From: UBA7672 sp041398245
GTDB lineage: Bacteria > Pseudomonadota > Alphaproteobacteria > Caulobacterales > Hyphomonadaceae
Assembly (NCBI GenBank): GCA_041398245.1
Contig: JAWKVC010000002.1
Location: forward strand, 248,001-312,000
Direction: 5' to 3'
Length of the DNA: 64,000 nt
In this document: in pieces, positions 35,777 to 44,725 of the stretch
How positions within the stretch are numbered: position 1 is the stretch's first letter
Layout: every line of letters begins with the position of its first letter
Made by a program: the position numbers and the translations under genes
The notes under the pieces: model-generated
Databases searched by the model: none
What the model saw: the letters and a program-made list of their open reading frames with translations, nothing else
What the model was told of the DNA's origin: nothing

Positions 35777-36700
35777 GTGCGCGGTTTTCTGATCTTTCTC
35801 GGCCTGCTGGCCATGCTGGGCGGTGGGGCAGTTGCCGGGGCGCAGTATGCGCCGCCTGACATGCTGGCGATGCTCGACAGCGTTCCGGACGCCAAGGCGT
35901 TCCTGGCGACCCCGATGGCCCTTTATGCTGGCGCTGGCGCGGCCGGATTTGGCTTTCTCCTGATCCTGCTGGCGGCCTTCGTGGGCCGGAAACCCAAGGA
36001 GAAACCCCAGCCCAAGGCGAAGCCCGCCAAGGTCTCCGGCAAGGCCAAGCCGGAAAAAGCCGAACCGGCGCCCGCCGCTGCCGCCGATCCCTTTGCCGAA
36101 GCGCCAAAGCCCGCCCCGGCCCCAGCTGCTACGCCCGCGCCGCCTCAGCCGAAACCTGCGCCCGCGCCGGTCCGCCAGCCAGAGCCCGTCGCCGCAGCTC
36201 CCGCGCCGCGTCCGGCTGCGCCCGCGACTGCTCCGCAGCCCGAGCCGCCCAAGGCAAAGCCGCAGGCCTCGGCCTTCCCGCCGGGCGATTCAGCCGTGGC
36301 GGACGCAGCCCGCAACAATCCGCGCCTGCACAACCGCAAGCGTGTGGGCGATCTCGTCACGCTCAACGACGCCCTGCAGGCCTACCACAAGAAGCATGGT
36401 GCCTTTCCGGTCGCGGTCGAACTCGGCGGGCTGCCCGATCGCGGCGCGGCCTGGATACCCGGTCTGGCGCCGGAGTTCATCGCCGAGCTGCCCCGGGACC
36501 CGTCGATGTCGGCGGACAAGGATGGACCGCAATACGTCTACGTATCCGACGGGAAAGACTACAAGCTGCTGGCGCAGAATGTGTCGCTGGTTGGCGGAAC
36601 CAATGTCGAGGTGCTGGGCGTCAAGATCGACCGGTCACGCAACCCTACGATGGAATGCGCTGCGTTTGGTTTCTGGACGCCAGGGTTCGCGTCTGCCTGA
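35777..36700 (+). CDS. Membrane protein with Pro/Ala linker and pseudopilin-like C-terminal domain
   Basis: 307 residues, GTG start. Two N-terminal membrane helices (about 3-23 and 48-70), then a long Lys/Pro/Ala-rich linker (about 75-175) able to span the periplasm. The C-terminal domain of about 120 residues includes RVGDLVTLNDALQAYHKKHG, AFPVAVELGG and YVYVSDGKDYKLLAQNV. This resembles the globular part of type II secretion major pseudopilins, which start with an alpha-spine and end in a PxDPWG or DGKDY-type segment, but no prepilin cleavage motif precedes it. No T2SS genes are in the window. Role unknown. Confidence 0.75.
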   Translation: MRGFLIFLGLLAMLGGGAVAGAQYAPPDMLAMLDSVPDAKAFLATPMALYAGAGAAGFGFLLILLAAFVGRKPKEKPQPKAKPAKVSGKAKPEKAEPAPAAAADPFAEAPKPAPAPAATPAPPQPKPAPAPVRQPEPVAAAPAPRPAAPATAPQPEPPKAKPQASAFPPGDSAVADAARNNPRLHNRKRVGDLVTLNDALQAYHKKHGAFPVAVELGGLPDRGAAWIPGLAPEFIAELPRDPSMSADKDGPQYVYVSDGKDYKLLAQNVSLVGGTNVEVLGVKIDRSRNPTMECAAFGFWTPGFASA

Positions 36701-36817
36701 CGCGGCAAAGCCGCTCCAACCAAAGGATAATTGTCCCGCGCTGGCGGTTAGCGATATTTTCTCTCTCGTATCGGATATCTTGGACACTCTGGCGCAGGCC
36801 AGTGACGGACCTATCCG

Positions 36818-37960
36818 ATGAAGGTGATGCCAAACCTGAAGACGCGCAGCGCCATTCGCGCGTGGTTGTTCGACAAGGCCCTGCCCTTGTGGGCGGAACA
36901 TGGCTTCGATCAAAAGAATGGCGGCGTGGTCGAACAGATGACCTTTGCCGGGCGCGACGCTGGATTGGACTTCAAGCGCTCGCGCGTCGCCGGACGGCAA
37001 GCCTACGTGTTCTCGCATGCGCATATGCTCGGATGGAGCAGCGGCAACGCGCAGGCGGGACACGCGATTGCATGGCTGACCGACCGCACCTGGCTTGGCC
37101 CTGAAAAGGGGTTCGCCCGTACGCTGTCACGCGAAGGTGCTGTAAAAGACACGACGCCCGATCTGTACGACTATGCCTTCATCCTGTTTGGCTTTGCCTG
37201 GCGCCACCGGATGATGAAGGACAGCGCCTCGCGCGATTGGCTTCACCGGACGCTCGACTTCGTCGAAACGACTTTGCGGCATCCCGGCGGCGAGGGGTTC
37301 TGGAACGAGGTTCCCAACAAGGGATGGCGGCAACAGAACCCGCATATGCACCTGACGGAGGCTTGTCTCGCCGCCTATCAGGCGACGGGGGAGGAGCGCT
37401 TCGCCGACGCGGTTCGAGAGCTGGTCAGCCTCTTCCAGACGCGCCTGTTCGATCGTCCGACCGGCACGCTGGCCGAGTACTTCACGGACGACTGGAACCG
37501 GGCGCCGGGTGACGACGGCCGGCTGGTCGAACCGGGCCACCTGATGGAATGGGCCTGGATCCTCAATGAGGCGCGCAAACTGGTTGGCCTCGACACGGCC
37601 GACGACATCCGCGCGGCCTTGCGTTTCGCAGAGGGCTACGGCGTCGATCCGGAAGACGGAGCGACATTCAATGGCCTTCGCGATGATGGCGCAGTGATTA
37701 CACGCGCCTCGCGATCTTGGCCGAATGCTGAACGAATAAAAGGTGCGGTCGCGCTGTACGAGTTGGACGGCGTCGATCCGGCGCCTGTAATCGACACAGC
37801 GGCCAGTCTCCTGCTGTCACGGTATCTGGCCCTTGAGCCGGCCGGAATCTGGATCGATCAGTTCGACGAACAGAAGCGTCCGATCTCGCCGACCGTGCCA
37901 GCGTCCACGCTCTATCACCTGTTCCTGGCGTTCGCCGAGGCGCTGCGGATTTCGGCGTGA
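36818..37960 (+). CDS. AGE family epimerase/isomerase (mannose-6-phosphate isomerase-like)
   Basis: 380 residues with an (alpha/alpha)6 barrel pattern: GFDQKNGGVVEQM near residue 30, RVAGRQAYVFSHA, a catalytic-region NPHMHLTEACLAAY, VEPGHLMEWAWILN, and the C-terminal WIDQFDE plus PASTLYHLFLAFAEA. His residues in HMHL and GHLMEW match the acid/base histidines of the family. Members interconvert GlcNAc/ManNAc, mannose/fructose or their 6-phosphates. Next to manC and other mannose-path genes, so supply of mannose 6-phosphate is the likeliest job. Convergent with fsa. Confidence 0.87.
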   Translation: MKVMPNLKTRSAIRAWLFDKALPLWAEHGFDQKNGGVVEQMTFAGRDAGLDFKRSRVAGRQAYVFSHAHMLGWSSGNAQAGHAIAWLTDRTWLGPEKGFARTLSREGAVKDTTPDLYDYAFILFGFAWRHRMMKDSASRDWLHRTLDFVETTLRHPGGEGFWNEVPNKGWRQQNPHMHLTEACLAAYQATGEERFADAVRELVSLFQTRLFDRPTGTLAEYFTDDWNRAPGDDGRLVEPGHLMEWAWILNEARKLVGLDTADDIRAALRFAEGYGVDPEDGATFNGLRDDGAVITRASRSWPNAERIKGAVALYELDGVDPAPVIDTAASLLLSRYLALEPAGIWIDQFDEQKRPISPTVPASTLYHLFLAFAEALRISA

Positions 37961-37964
37961 CCGG

Positions 37965-38618
37965 CTAGAGGATCGACTGGCCGGTCGACGCCCAGTCCTT
38001 CAGGAAGGCCTCGACGCCGGCATCCGTCAGCTCGTGCTTGTACAATGCTGCGAAGATCTTCGGCGGCAGCGTCGCGCAATCCGAACCTGCAAGCGCCGAC
38101 TGCTTCACGTGCTCCACCGACCGGATGGAGGCGGCGAGAATGTTCGTGGCGAAGCCGTAATTGTCATAGACCTGCCGGATCTCGTGGATCAGCTCCATGC
38201 CATCGACGCCCTTGTCGTCCAGCCGACCGATGAAGGGTGAGATGAAATAGGCGCCTGCCTTCGCAGCCAGCAGCGCCTGCACCGCCGAGAAACACAGCGT
38301 GACGTTGACACGGATGCCCTCGTCCGACAGGACGCGCGTCGCCTTGAGGCCGTTCTCGGTGAGCGGCAGCTTGACGACGACGTTGGAGGCGATGCGCGCA
38401 AGATAGCGGCCTTCAGCAAGCATGCCTTCGACATCGGTGGCGACGGCTTCGGCGCTGACCGGACCCGGAATGATGGAGCAGATCTCGGCGATCGCCTCCT
38501 TCATCTTGCGGCCAGACTTCGCGATCAGCGTCGGGTTGGTGGTGACGCCGTCGATCAGGCCGCTGGCGGCGGCGGCGCGCAGTTCGGTTACGTCCGCGGA
38601 ATCGATGAAAAGCTGCAT
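37965..38618 (-). CDS. fsa: Transaldolase-like fructose-6-phosphate aldolase
   Basis: 217 residues, the short transaldolase/FSA class. TIM-barrel with FIDSADVTELR at the N-terminus, GVTTNPTLIAKSG, the Schiff-base lysine Lys83 in NVVVKLPLT, NVTLCFSAVQALLAA and the late SIRSVEHVKQSALAGSD. Whether it works as transaldolase in the pentose phosphate path or as aldolase cannot be settled from sequence; alphaproteobacterial relatives near priA are usually called transaldolase. Here it sits among sugar-nucleotide genes. Confidence 0.92.
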   Translation of the reverse strand: MQLFIDSADVTELRAAAASGLIDGVTTNPTLIAKSGRKMKEAIAEICSIIPGPVSAEAVATDVEGMLAEGRYLARIASNVVVKLPLTENGLKATRVLSDEGIRVNVTLCFSAVQALLAAKAGAYFISPFIGRLDDKGVDGMELIHEIRQVYDNYGFATNILAASIRSVEHVKQSALAGSDCATLPPKIFAALYKHELTDAGVEAFLKDWASTGQSIL

Positions 38619-38673
38619 GTCTCGAACCCTCCGGGGCGAACGCCCGCCAGTTACCGGGCGGGGTTATAACGCG

Positions 38674-39747
38674 TCATTCCTTACCAGGTATGACTTTCTT
38701 CACGTCCTGCGCGCGGGCGCGCGGCATGACAAGGACCGACTTGCCGGTCGCGACGATCACCAGATCCTCCGCCCCGATCACGGACACCTGCACCCCTTCC
38801 GCCCGGACCAGCGTGTTCGAGCAATCCAGAAGCGTCGCAGAACCGTCTGCGGCGTTGCCGCCTGAGTCCTTTTCCGACAGCCGCCAGAGTTCGGCCCACG
38901 AGCCGACATCGGCCCAGCCAATGTCGCAAGGCACGACCGCAGCGCGGCTGGTTTTTTCCATGACAGCGCGGTCAACCGCTTCGCTGCGGATGGCGGCGAA
39001 GCTAGCCGGATCGAGATGGATCATCCCGTCCTTCCGGATGGCCCTGGCGAGCGCCGCCTCGGCGCCGTCGCGGATGTCGCCCGCGACCGCGGCGAATTCT
39101 TCAAGCAGCAAGGCCGGTGCGAAAAAGAACACGCCCGAATTCCAGCTATTGCCGCCCTCTCTCAGATAGGCGTCAGCCGTGGCGGCATCCGGCTTTTCCT
39201 TGAAGGCCGCGAGGCGGTGGACGCCCGGCGCAATCTCCTCGCCTTCGCGGATATAGCCATAGCCGGTTTCCGGACCGGTTGGCGTGATGCCGAACGTCAC
39301 GATGCGGTCGGAAACAACGGCGGACGCAGCGCGGATCGCCGCAAGGAACGCTTCGGGCTTGACCACGAGGTGATCAGCAGGCGCCAGCAGCACATGCGCG
39401 TCAGGCGCAATCTCGCGGGCGACCAGCGCCGCGATTGCGGCGGCTGCGGCGGTATTGCGCCCCTGTGGCTCAAGCACGATCGCAGCCGGCGCGATGCCGC
39501 TTGCTTCGAGCAGTGACCGCACCAGCTCGCCGTGCGCGGCGTTGGCAATGACGACCGGCGGCAGGAAAGAGAAGCCGTCATGGCTGCCCGAGAGCCGCAG
39601 CGCCGTCTCCTCGATCATGGTGCGGGCGCCGCCGAACGCGTGGAACTGCTTCGGGCGCGCATCGGTCGACAGCGGCCACAGCCGGGTTCCCGACCCGCCC
39701 GACATGATGACAGGAAGAATCCTGACTTCCGACACGTCCGTCTCCAC
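38674..39747 (-). CDS. manC: Mannose-1-phosphate guanylyltransferase (single-domain)
   Basis: Makes GDP-mannose from mannose 1-phosphate and GTP. 357 residues: the nucleotidyltransferase motif VIMSGGSGTRLWPLS at the N-terminus, LEPQGRNTAAAAA, LLAPADHLV, and the FKEKPD segment, followed by WNSGVFFF and the left-handed helix region. The C-terminal phosphomannose isomerase cupin of bifunctional ManC proteins is absent, which fits with a separate AGE-family isomerase encoded nearby. Same strand as fsa and the acyltransferase/ligase genes. Confidence 0.93.
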   Translation of the reverse strand: METDVSEVRILPVIMSGGSGTRLWPLSTDARPKQFHAFGGARTMIEETALRLSGSHDGFSFLPPVVIANAAHGELVRSLLEASGIAPAAIVLEPQGRNTAAAAAIAALVAREIAPDAHVLLAPADHLVVKPEAFLAAIRAASAVVSDRIVTFGITPTGPETGYGYIREGEEIAPGVHRLAAFKEKPDAATADAYLREGGNSWNSGVFFFAPALLLEEFAAVAGDIRDGAEAALARAIRKDGMIHLDPASFAAIRSEAVDRAVMEKTSRAAVVPCDIGWADVGSWAELWRLSEKDSGGNAADGSATLLDCSNTLVRAEGVQVSVIGAEDLVIVATGKSVLVMPRARAQDVKKVIPGKE

Positions 39748-39821
39748 TCTGACCTCGCCCCCAACCTAACAGCGTGCGGTCACAACGGGGCGACAGATTC
39801 CACGAAAGGTCAACGGCGCGC

Positions 39822-40841
39822 TCAGGCTGTGGCCGCGCGATAGGCGCTGTCGCGGCGCAGGGAGGGGCGCTCGACCAGATGCCAGAGCAGAAACGCTGCG
39901 ATCGCCGCCCCGCCGAGCGACAGGCCCGCGCCGATCCATGGCGAGGCGAAGAGACCGAGCGCGATCACGGTCTGTATGATCGGGAAATGGACGATGTAGA
40001 CGCCGTAGGAGAGGTCGCCGAAACGCGCCGCATCGGGCAGGCGGGGCCAGCCGGCGGCTATCCATATCGTGGCCAAACCCAGACCAAGCGCCTGTGCCGG
40101 CTCCAGAACATCAACCGTCATGGAGGCAGCCAGCAGACCTGCGCCGACAACGCCGGCGGCGTGACGCCATGCGCCTGTCAGCGACAGCCGATAGAGGGCC
40201 AAGCCGGTGACAAAAAAGCTCATCTGGCCGGGAAGCTGACGGGAGAGTTCCAGCTGCCCCATGTCCGCAAGCACCTGACGCCACACTTCGGCGCCCGCAT
40301 AGATCAGGACGATCAGCAGCCAGCGCCCCTTCCCGGCAATTTTCAGCAGCCAGGCCAACATGGGCAGGACGATGTAGAACATCACCTCGATCTTCAGTGT
40401 CCACAGCGCGCCATTGACCTCGTGCATGGGATTGTTCGCGAACACGCCAGGAAGCTCCGGCGCCATGAAGTTGGCGAAGACGAGATTCCAGCCGAGATAC
40501 TGGCCGACGGCCACAGGATTGGCGCGCGCCTCGGCGCTGAACGCATACCCGGCTGCGGCGCAGACGATCACGACTGTCGCATAGGCTGGATAGAGCCGGC
40601 GAAAGCGCTTCTCGGCGTAGAGCCTGACCGAATCCGAACGATCCAGACTGCTGTAGACCAGATAGCCGGACAGGACGAAGAAGCCCTGCACGCCGATTTC
40701 GGCAAGCACGCTGAGCGGGCCTTCGAACGGGCGCCACTCCAGAACCGCCGACAATGCGACGAGATGATAGACGACAACGAAGAGCGCGAAAGCCAGCCGC
40801 AGCAGATTGAAGTTGTTGGCGGTGTGCGGCGCCGCTGACAT
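39822..40841 (-). CDS. Acyltransferase family 3 membrane protein
   Basis: 339 residues with about ten membrane helices. The signature of the AT3 family is present: NNFNLLRLAFALFVVVYHLV (Arg and His of the first helix), GFFVLSGYLVYSSL and the Arg-rich loop AEKRFRRLYPAY. Such proteins transfer acetyl or other acyl groups to sugars of O-antigen or capsule. It lies four bases after the O-antigen ligase gene ends, so the two are an operon and this enzyme likely decorates the same polymer. Confidence 0.92.
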   Translation of the reverse strand: MSAAPHTANNFNLLRLAFALFVVVYHLVALSAVLEWRPFEGPLSVLAEIGVQGFFVLSGYLVYSSLDRSDSVRLYAEKRFRRLYPAYATVVIVCAAAGYAFSAEARANPVAVGQYLGWNLVFANFMAPELPGVFANNPMHEVNGALWTLKIEVMFYIVLPMLAWLLKIAGKGRWLLIVLIYAGAEVWRQVLADMGQLELSRQLPGQMSFFVTGLALYRLSLTGAWRHAAGVVGAGLLAASMTVDVLEPAQALGLGLATIWIAAGWPRLPDAARFGDLSYGVYIVHFPIIQTVIALGLFASPWIGAGLSLGGAAIAAFLLWHLVERPSLRRDSAYRAATA

Positions 40842-40844
40842 CGA

Positions 40845-42038
40845 CTAGCCCTTCACGGCGAAGTGCTTGCGTGCCTCAACCGCGCAGAGGATCGAAAGCA
40901 GAGCGACGGCGCCCCACCAGCCAGGGTTCCATAGATCGAACGACACGATACCAATCGCCAGCGTGACGCCCGCCAGCATGGCGATGCGGGGCGCAACAGG
41001 GCCGAGGTCCGCTGGCCGGGGCAGACGAAAGGCGGCCAGCACAATCGCCAGCGACAGGAGCGCAGCGCCGGCAAGGCCCATCTCTGCCCAGAGCTGAAGC
41101 GCCATGTTGTGAGGATGGTTGGGGATGAGCAGCTGTCCCTGGAATTCCCCGGCGGGAATCGTCTCGCGATAGGTCCTGAGAGCGCCGACGCCGTGACCAA
41201 TCAGCGGCTGGTCCTGAATGATCTCCAGCACACGCGCCCAGATCGCCTGACGGTATTGCGCCGACGTCGCGGCGGCTGACCCGGTCATGCCCGCCGAAAT
41301 CCAGTGGAAGACGAAGGGAGCGCTCAGAATGCCAAGCGCCGCCAGCGCGCCAATGATACGGAAGCCATGGCGCGGTGCGAAGCGGATGATGCCATAGCAG
41401 ACAGCGGCGGCGGCGATCGCCAGCAGACCGGCATGTACTTCGCGATAGAGCAGCACGACGCTTTCGGCGGCGAAAACGAGTGCAACCAGAGCCAGCCCCA
41501 GAACGCGATTGCGCATTTCGGAAAGGCCCATGGCGACGAACGGGAAGGCTGCCGCCATGTAAAGACAGTTACGCGAGATGTTCTGCACGCCCTCGTCGTC
41601 CGGCTTGCCCGGATAGAAGAACGCAATTGCCTGCCGCTCGAAAAGGGTCAGCACAACGACGATCACGATCTGCACGAGAAACGCCGCCAGCCCCACGCGC
41701 GCGACCAGGCGGGCGCGCCCGGCGTCAAGGACATTCGTGGCGGCGATGATGGCGCCGGCCGCCAGCACCAGAAGGCCGATACGCGGAACCTCGCTGACGG
41801 CGGCGCCCGCACTGAGATCCAGCAGCGGCAGGCTGTGAGGCGACCATGAAACCGAAGCGGCGGCCAGCACGAAGAATGCTGCGACGACGCCGATATAGAT
41901 CCGCGGCCGAAGGCGCGGCAGCGATGCAACCGCCGTCAACGCTGCAGCGATTCCGGTTAATGGCGCGAACGCGCCTCCCCCCGGCACGGCAAGCAACGGC
42001 CAGAGCGCCAGGACCACGCAAAGCACTACAGCCGTCAA
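40845..42038 (-). CDS. O-antigen ligase / Wzy_C family membrane protein
   Basis: 397 residues from a TTG at 42038 with GAGGA upstream; the frame is open to 42410 but that part is low-complexity Arg/Pro sequence overlapping the divergent UbiA gene. Ten or more membrane helices and one large periplasmic loop near the C-terminus. The loop contains LIGHGVGALRTYRE and the diagnostic NHPHNMALQLWAEMGLAGA, the His-containing motif of WaaL/Wzy proteins. It ligates undecaprenyl-linked polymer to lipid A core, or polymerises it; the two cannot be separated by sequence alone. Operon with the acyltransferase. Confidence 0.85.
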   Translation of the reverse strand: MTAVVLCVVLALWPLLAVPGGGAFAPLTGIAAALTAVASLPRLRPRIYIGVVAAFFVLAAASVSWSPHSLPLLDLSAGAAVSEVPRIGLLVLAAGAIIAATNVLDAGRARLVARVGLAAFLVQIVIVVVLTLFERQAIAFFYPGKPDDEGVQNISRNCLYMAAAFPFVAMGLSEMRNRVLGLALVALVFAAESVVLLYREVHAGLLAIAAAAVCYGIIRFAPRHGFRIIGALAALGILSAPFVFHWISAGMTGSAAATSAQYRQAIWARVLEIIQDQPLIGHGVGALRTYRETIPAGEFQGQLLIPNHPHNMALQLWAEMGLAGAALLSLAIVLAAFRLPRPADLGPVAPRIAMLAGVTLAIGIVSFDLWNPGWWGAVALLSILCAVEARKHFAVKG

Positions 42039-42199
42039 TCCGTCCTCGCCACGCCTGTCAGGGTCCCCCGATCGAGGCTGTAGCGGCTGGCTTGACCTGC
42101 GGCAACTGAGCCGCTGCCGATCGTGTCGCAGGCGGCTGGTCAACCCATTCTTGAGTTGTTCGCTATATCCTGAACATTCCTGCCACCTCCGAGGCAAGT

Positions 42200-43765
42200 T
42201 TGACCAAAGTTCTGGCCACCCGGGCGAAGCCTGACGCGCAAGCGGAAGCCGTTGCGGCAACCGGCCCTGCGCGGAAAATGCCGTTGGCCGTTGACCTGGA
42301 CGGCACGCTGCTGCTGACCGACACGCTTTTCGAGGCGCTGGCCGAGCATCTGCGGCGCCGGCCGATGTGGACGTTGTGGCAGATGATCCAGCTGCCCTTC
42401 GCCATAGCAAAGGTTAAGGCGCGCATTCAGGCAGCCGCCCGGCTGGATGTGGCCAGCCTTCCGGTCAACGAGGCTGTGGCCGCCTACTGCACCAAGGCGA
42501 AGGCGGAGGGCCGTCCGGTCTGGCTTGTGACCGCAGCGGATCAGGCGGTCGCCGAGCACATCGCAAGCCACTTCACCTTTTTCGATCGCGCGGTCGGCAG
42601 CGACGGCGTCACCAACAACAAGGGATCAGCCAAGGCGAAGAAGCTTCAGGAGCTGGCGCCGGAAGGCTTCGAGTATGTCGGCGACAGCCGGGCAGACCTG
42701 AAGGTATGGAAACACGCCAAGGCCGCCTCGCTGGTCGGCGGCGGCGCGGCACGCAAACGCGCCGTCGAGCGACTGGGCGTTCCCATCGCAAAGTCGTTCG
42801 AACGTCCGGCTCGCGGCCTGTCTGTGTGGCGCAAGCAGTTCCGCCTGCACCAGTGGGCGAAGAATGCGCTGATCTTCGTGCCGGCGACCCTGTCGATGAC
42901 GATCACCAATCCGGCCGTGCTGTTCACCTGCCTGGCCGCCCTGCCGCTCCTGGGCATCATGGCGTCGGGAACCTACATCCTCAACGACCTCGTCGACCTC
43001 GCGGCCGACCGGGGCCATCCGACCAAGAAGCATCGGCCATTCGCATCCGGCCAGCTCAAGCTGTGGCAGGGCTTCCTCGCTGCGCCGCTGATGATTGTCG
43101 GCGGGCTTGTGGGCGGGTTCCTGTTGTCGCCGGGTTTCGCGGTGACGATGGTCTCTTATCTGATCCTTACCCTCGCCTATTCGTTCCGGCTCAAGCGTGT
43201 GGCGCTGGCTGACACGCTGACGCTGAGCTTCCTCTACACGCTCCGGCTGGTCATGGGCGCTGTCCTGGCGGGCGTTATGCTGAGCCAGTGGCTGATGGTG
43301 TTCTCGATGTTCCTGTTCGTTTCGCTGTCACTTGCGAAGCGGCATGTCGAAGTTGTTCGCCGCGCCGCCGCCGGTGAACGCCGGGTCGCCAATCGTGGGT
43401 ATCGCGCCGAGGACGTCGGGCTGACGCTGGGCCTCGGTATCGCGACCGCAACGGTCAGCCCGCTGATCATGGTGCTCTACATTCTGGAATCAGCCTGGCC
43501 TTCGGGCGTCTACCAGACGCCGGAAGCGCTCTGGGTTGCGCCGGTTGCGCTGTCGGCATGGCTGATGCGCGTGTGGCTGCTGGCCAATCGCGCCGAGCTG
43601 GATGACGATCCGGTCGTGTTTGCAATCAAGGATCCGCAGAGCCTCATGATCGGCGCTGTGTTGGCCGCCGGCGTGGCGACGGCCGCCTTCCTGCCGCCCG
43701 GTTCCTTGAATATCCTGAACGTGAACGACGTATTCGGTCTGCGCGCGCCGGGACAGGCTCAGTGA
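42200..43765 (+). CDS. HAD-UbiA fusion, decaprenyl-phosphate phosphoribosyltransferase-like
   Basis: 521 residues, TTG start preceded by CCGAGG. N-terminal HAD phosphatase-type domain (about 25-195) with the nucleophile motif VDLDGTLL (Asp32, Asp34) and the metal motif GDSRADLKVW. The C-terminal UbiA prenyltransferase (about 205-510) has eight or nine helices and the diagnostic NDxxDxxxDxxHP (Asn262, Asp263, Asp266, Asp270). UbiA of this type in actinobacteria attaches phosphoribose to a polyprenyl phosphate, and a separate phosphatase removes the phosphate. The fusion would join both steps. Overlaps gtrA by four bases. Biochemical role inferred. Confidence 0.87.
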   Translation: MTKVLATRAKPDAQAEAVAATGPARKMPLAVDLDGTLLLTDTLFEALAEHLRRRPMWTLWQMIQLPFAIAKVKARIQAAARLDVASLPVNEAVAAYCTKAKAEGRPVWLVTAADQAVAEHIASHFTFFDRAVGSDGVTNNKGSAKAKKLQELAPEGFEYVGDSRADLKVWKHAKAASLVGGGAARKRAVERLGVPIAKSFERPARGLSVWRKQFRLHQWAKNALIFVPATLSMTITNPAVLFTCLAALPLLGIMASGTYILNDLVDLAADRGHPTKKHRPFASGQLKLWQGFLAAPLMIVGGLVGGFLLSPGFAVTMVSYLILTLAYSFRLKRVALADTLTLSFLYTLRLVMGAVLAGVMLSQWLMVFSMFLFVSLSLAKRHVEVVRRAAAGERRVANRGYRAEDVGLTLGLGIATATVSPLIMVLYILESAWPSGVYQTPEALWVAPVALSAWLMRVWLLANRAELDDDPVVFAIKDPQSLMIGAVLAAGVATAAFLPPGSLNILNVNDVFGLRAPGQAQ

Positions 43766-44181
43766 GCAACCCAAGCCAATCGCAATCGCTGGGCTCCGCT
43801 CTGGTGGAGTTCCTGCGGTTCATCGCCATCGGCGGCATCGCGGCCGTCGCAAACCTCGTTTCGCGATACTTCCTGAATTTCGTGATGCCGTTCGAGGTGG
43901 CGGTCGTGCTCGCCTATGGCGTCGGGATGGTGGTGGCCTTCATCCTGTTCCGCCGCACAATGTTTCAGGGCCATGCGGTCAGCGGCGCACTCATCACCCG
44001 CTTCGTGTGGGTGAATATCTTTGGCGCGACGCTGGCCTGGGCCGTGTCGTCCGTGATGGCGCGACAGATCCTGCCGGCGATCGGCTGGACCTTTCACCCC
44101 TTCGAGGCGGCCCATTTCTGCGGCGTCGCGGCCCCGGCGATCACCAGCTACTTCCTGCACAAGCACTATACATTCGCCTGA
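43762..44181 (+). CDS. GtrA family membrane protein
   Basis: 139 residues with four membrane helices, GTG start overlapping the UbiA stop (GTGA). The GtrA pattern is evident: EFLRFIAIGGIAAVANLVSR at the start, VVLAYGVGMVVAFILFRRTMF in the second and third helices, and AITSYFLHKHYTF at the end. Family members flip or bind polyprenyl-linked sugars for glycosylation of surface polymers. Cotranscription with a UbiA enzyme mirrors the actinobacterial decaprenyl-phospho-arabinose loci. Confidence 0.92.
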   Translation: MSNPSQSQSLGSALVEFLRFIAIGGIAAVANLVSRYFLNFVMPFEVAVVLAYGVGMVVAFILFRRTMFQGHAVSGALITRFVWVNIFGATLAWAVSSVMARQILPAIGWTFHPFEAAHFCGVAAPAITSYFLHKHYTFA

Positions 44182-44185
44182 GCGC

Positions 44186-44725
44186 TCAGAGCGCGGCGTC
44201 CTTGAGATGCGGCAAGGCGCGGTCACGGTCCGACAGGATGACGGCGTCAGCGCTTACCGGCCAATCTATGCCCAGAGCAGGATCATTCCACGCAATGCCG
44301 CTTTCGTTCGCGCGTGAATAGGGCGTGCTGACCTTGTACTGGATGAGGCTATCCGGCGCGAGCGTACAGAAGCCATGCGCGAAGCCGGCCGGAATGAACA
44401 TCTGTGCGCCTTCGGTGGCGTCCAGCCGCGCCGCCACATGCTTGCCGAAGGTCGCGGAGCCGGGGCGGATATCAACCGCGACATCAAAGATTGCGCCCGT
44501 CACGCACCGCACCAGCTTGGCCTGCGAAAATTCTCCGCGCTGGAAATGAAGTCCGCGCACGGTTCCGACCGCCGCCGACAGCGATTCGTTGTCCTGCACG
44601 AAGCGCGGCACGCCGGCCTCGTCCATGGCGGCGACATTGTAGGCCTCGCTGAACCAGCCGCGCGCATCACTATAGCGCGGCGGCCGGATGAGAAGCACGT
44701 CCGGGATCGCCATCCGCGAGATCAT
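44186..44725 (-). CDS. rfbC: dTDP-4-dehydrorhamnose 3,5-epimerase
   Basis: Third enzyme of dTDP-L-rhamnose synthesis; epimerises C3 and C5 of dTDP-4-keto-6-deoxyglucose. 179 residues, cupin fold. Conserved FVQDNESLS, TVRGLHFQRGEFSQAKLVRC (substrate-binding His and Arg), VDIRPGSATFGKHVA and IPAGFAHGFC are all present. The start ATG overlaps the stop of rfbA by one base (TGATG). Third in the order rfbB-rfbA-rfbC on the minus strand; the reductase rfbD is not in the window. Confidence 0.96.
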   Translation of the reverse strand: MISRMAIPDVLLIRPPRYSDARGWFSEAYNVAAMDEAGVPRFVQDNESLSAAVGTVRGLHFQRGEFSQAKLVRCVTGAIFDVAVDIRPGSATFGKHVAARLDATEGAQMFIPAGFAHGFCTLAPDSLIQYKVSTPYSRANESGIAWNDPALGIDWPVSADAVILSDRDRALPHLKDAAL

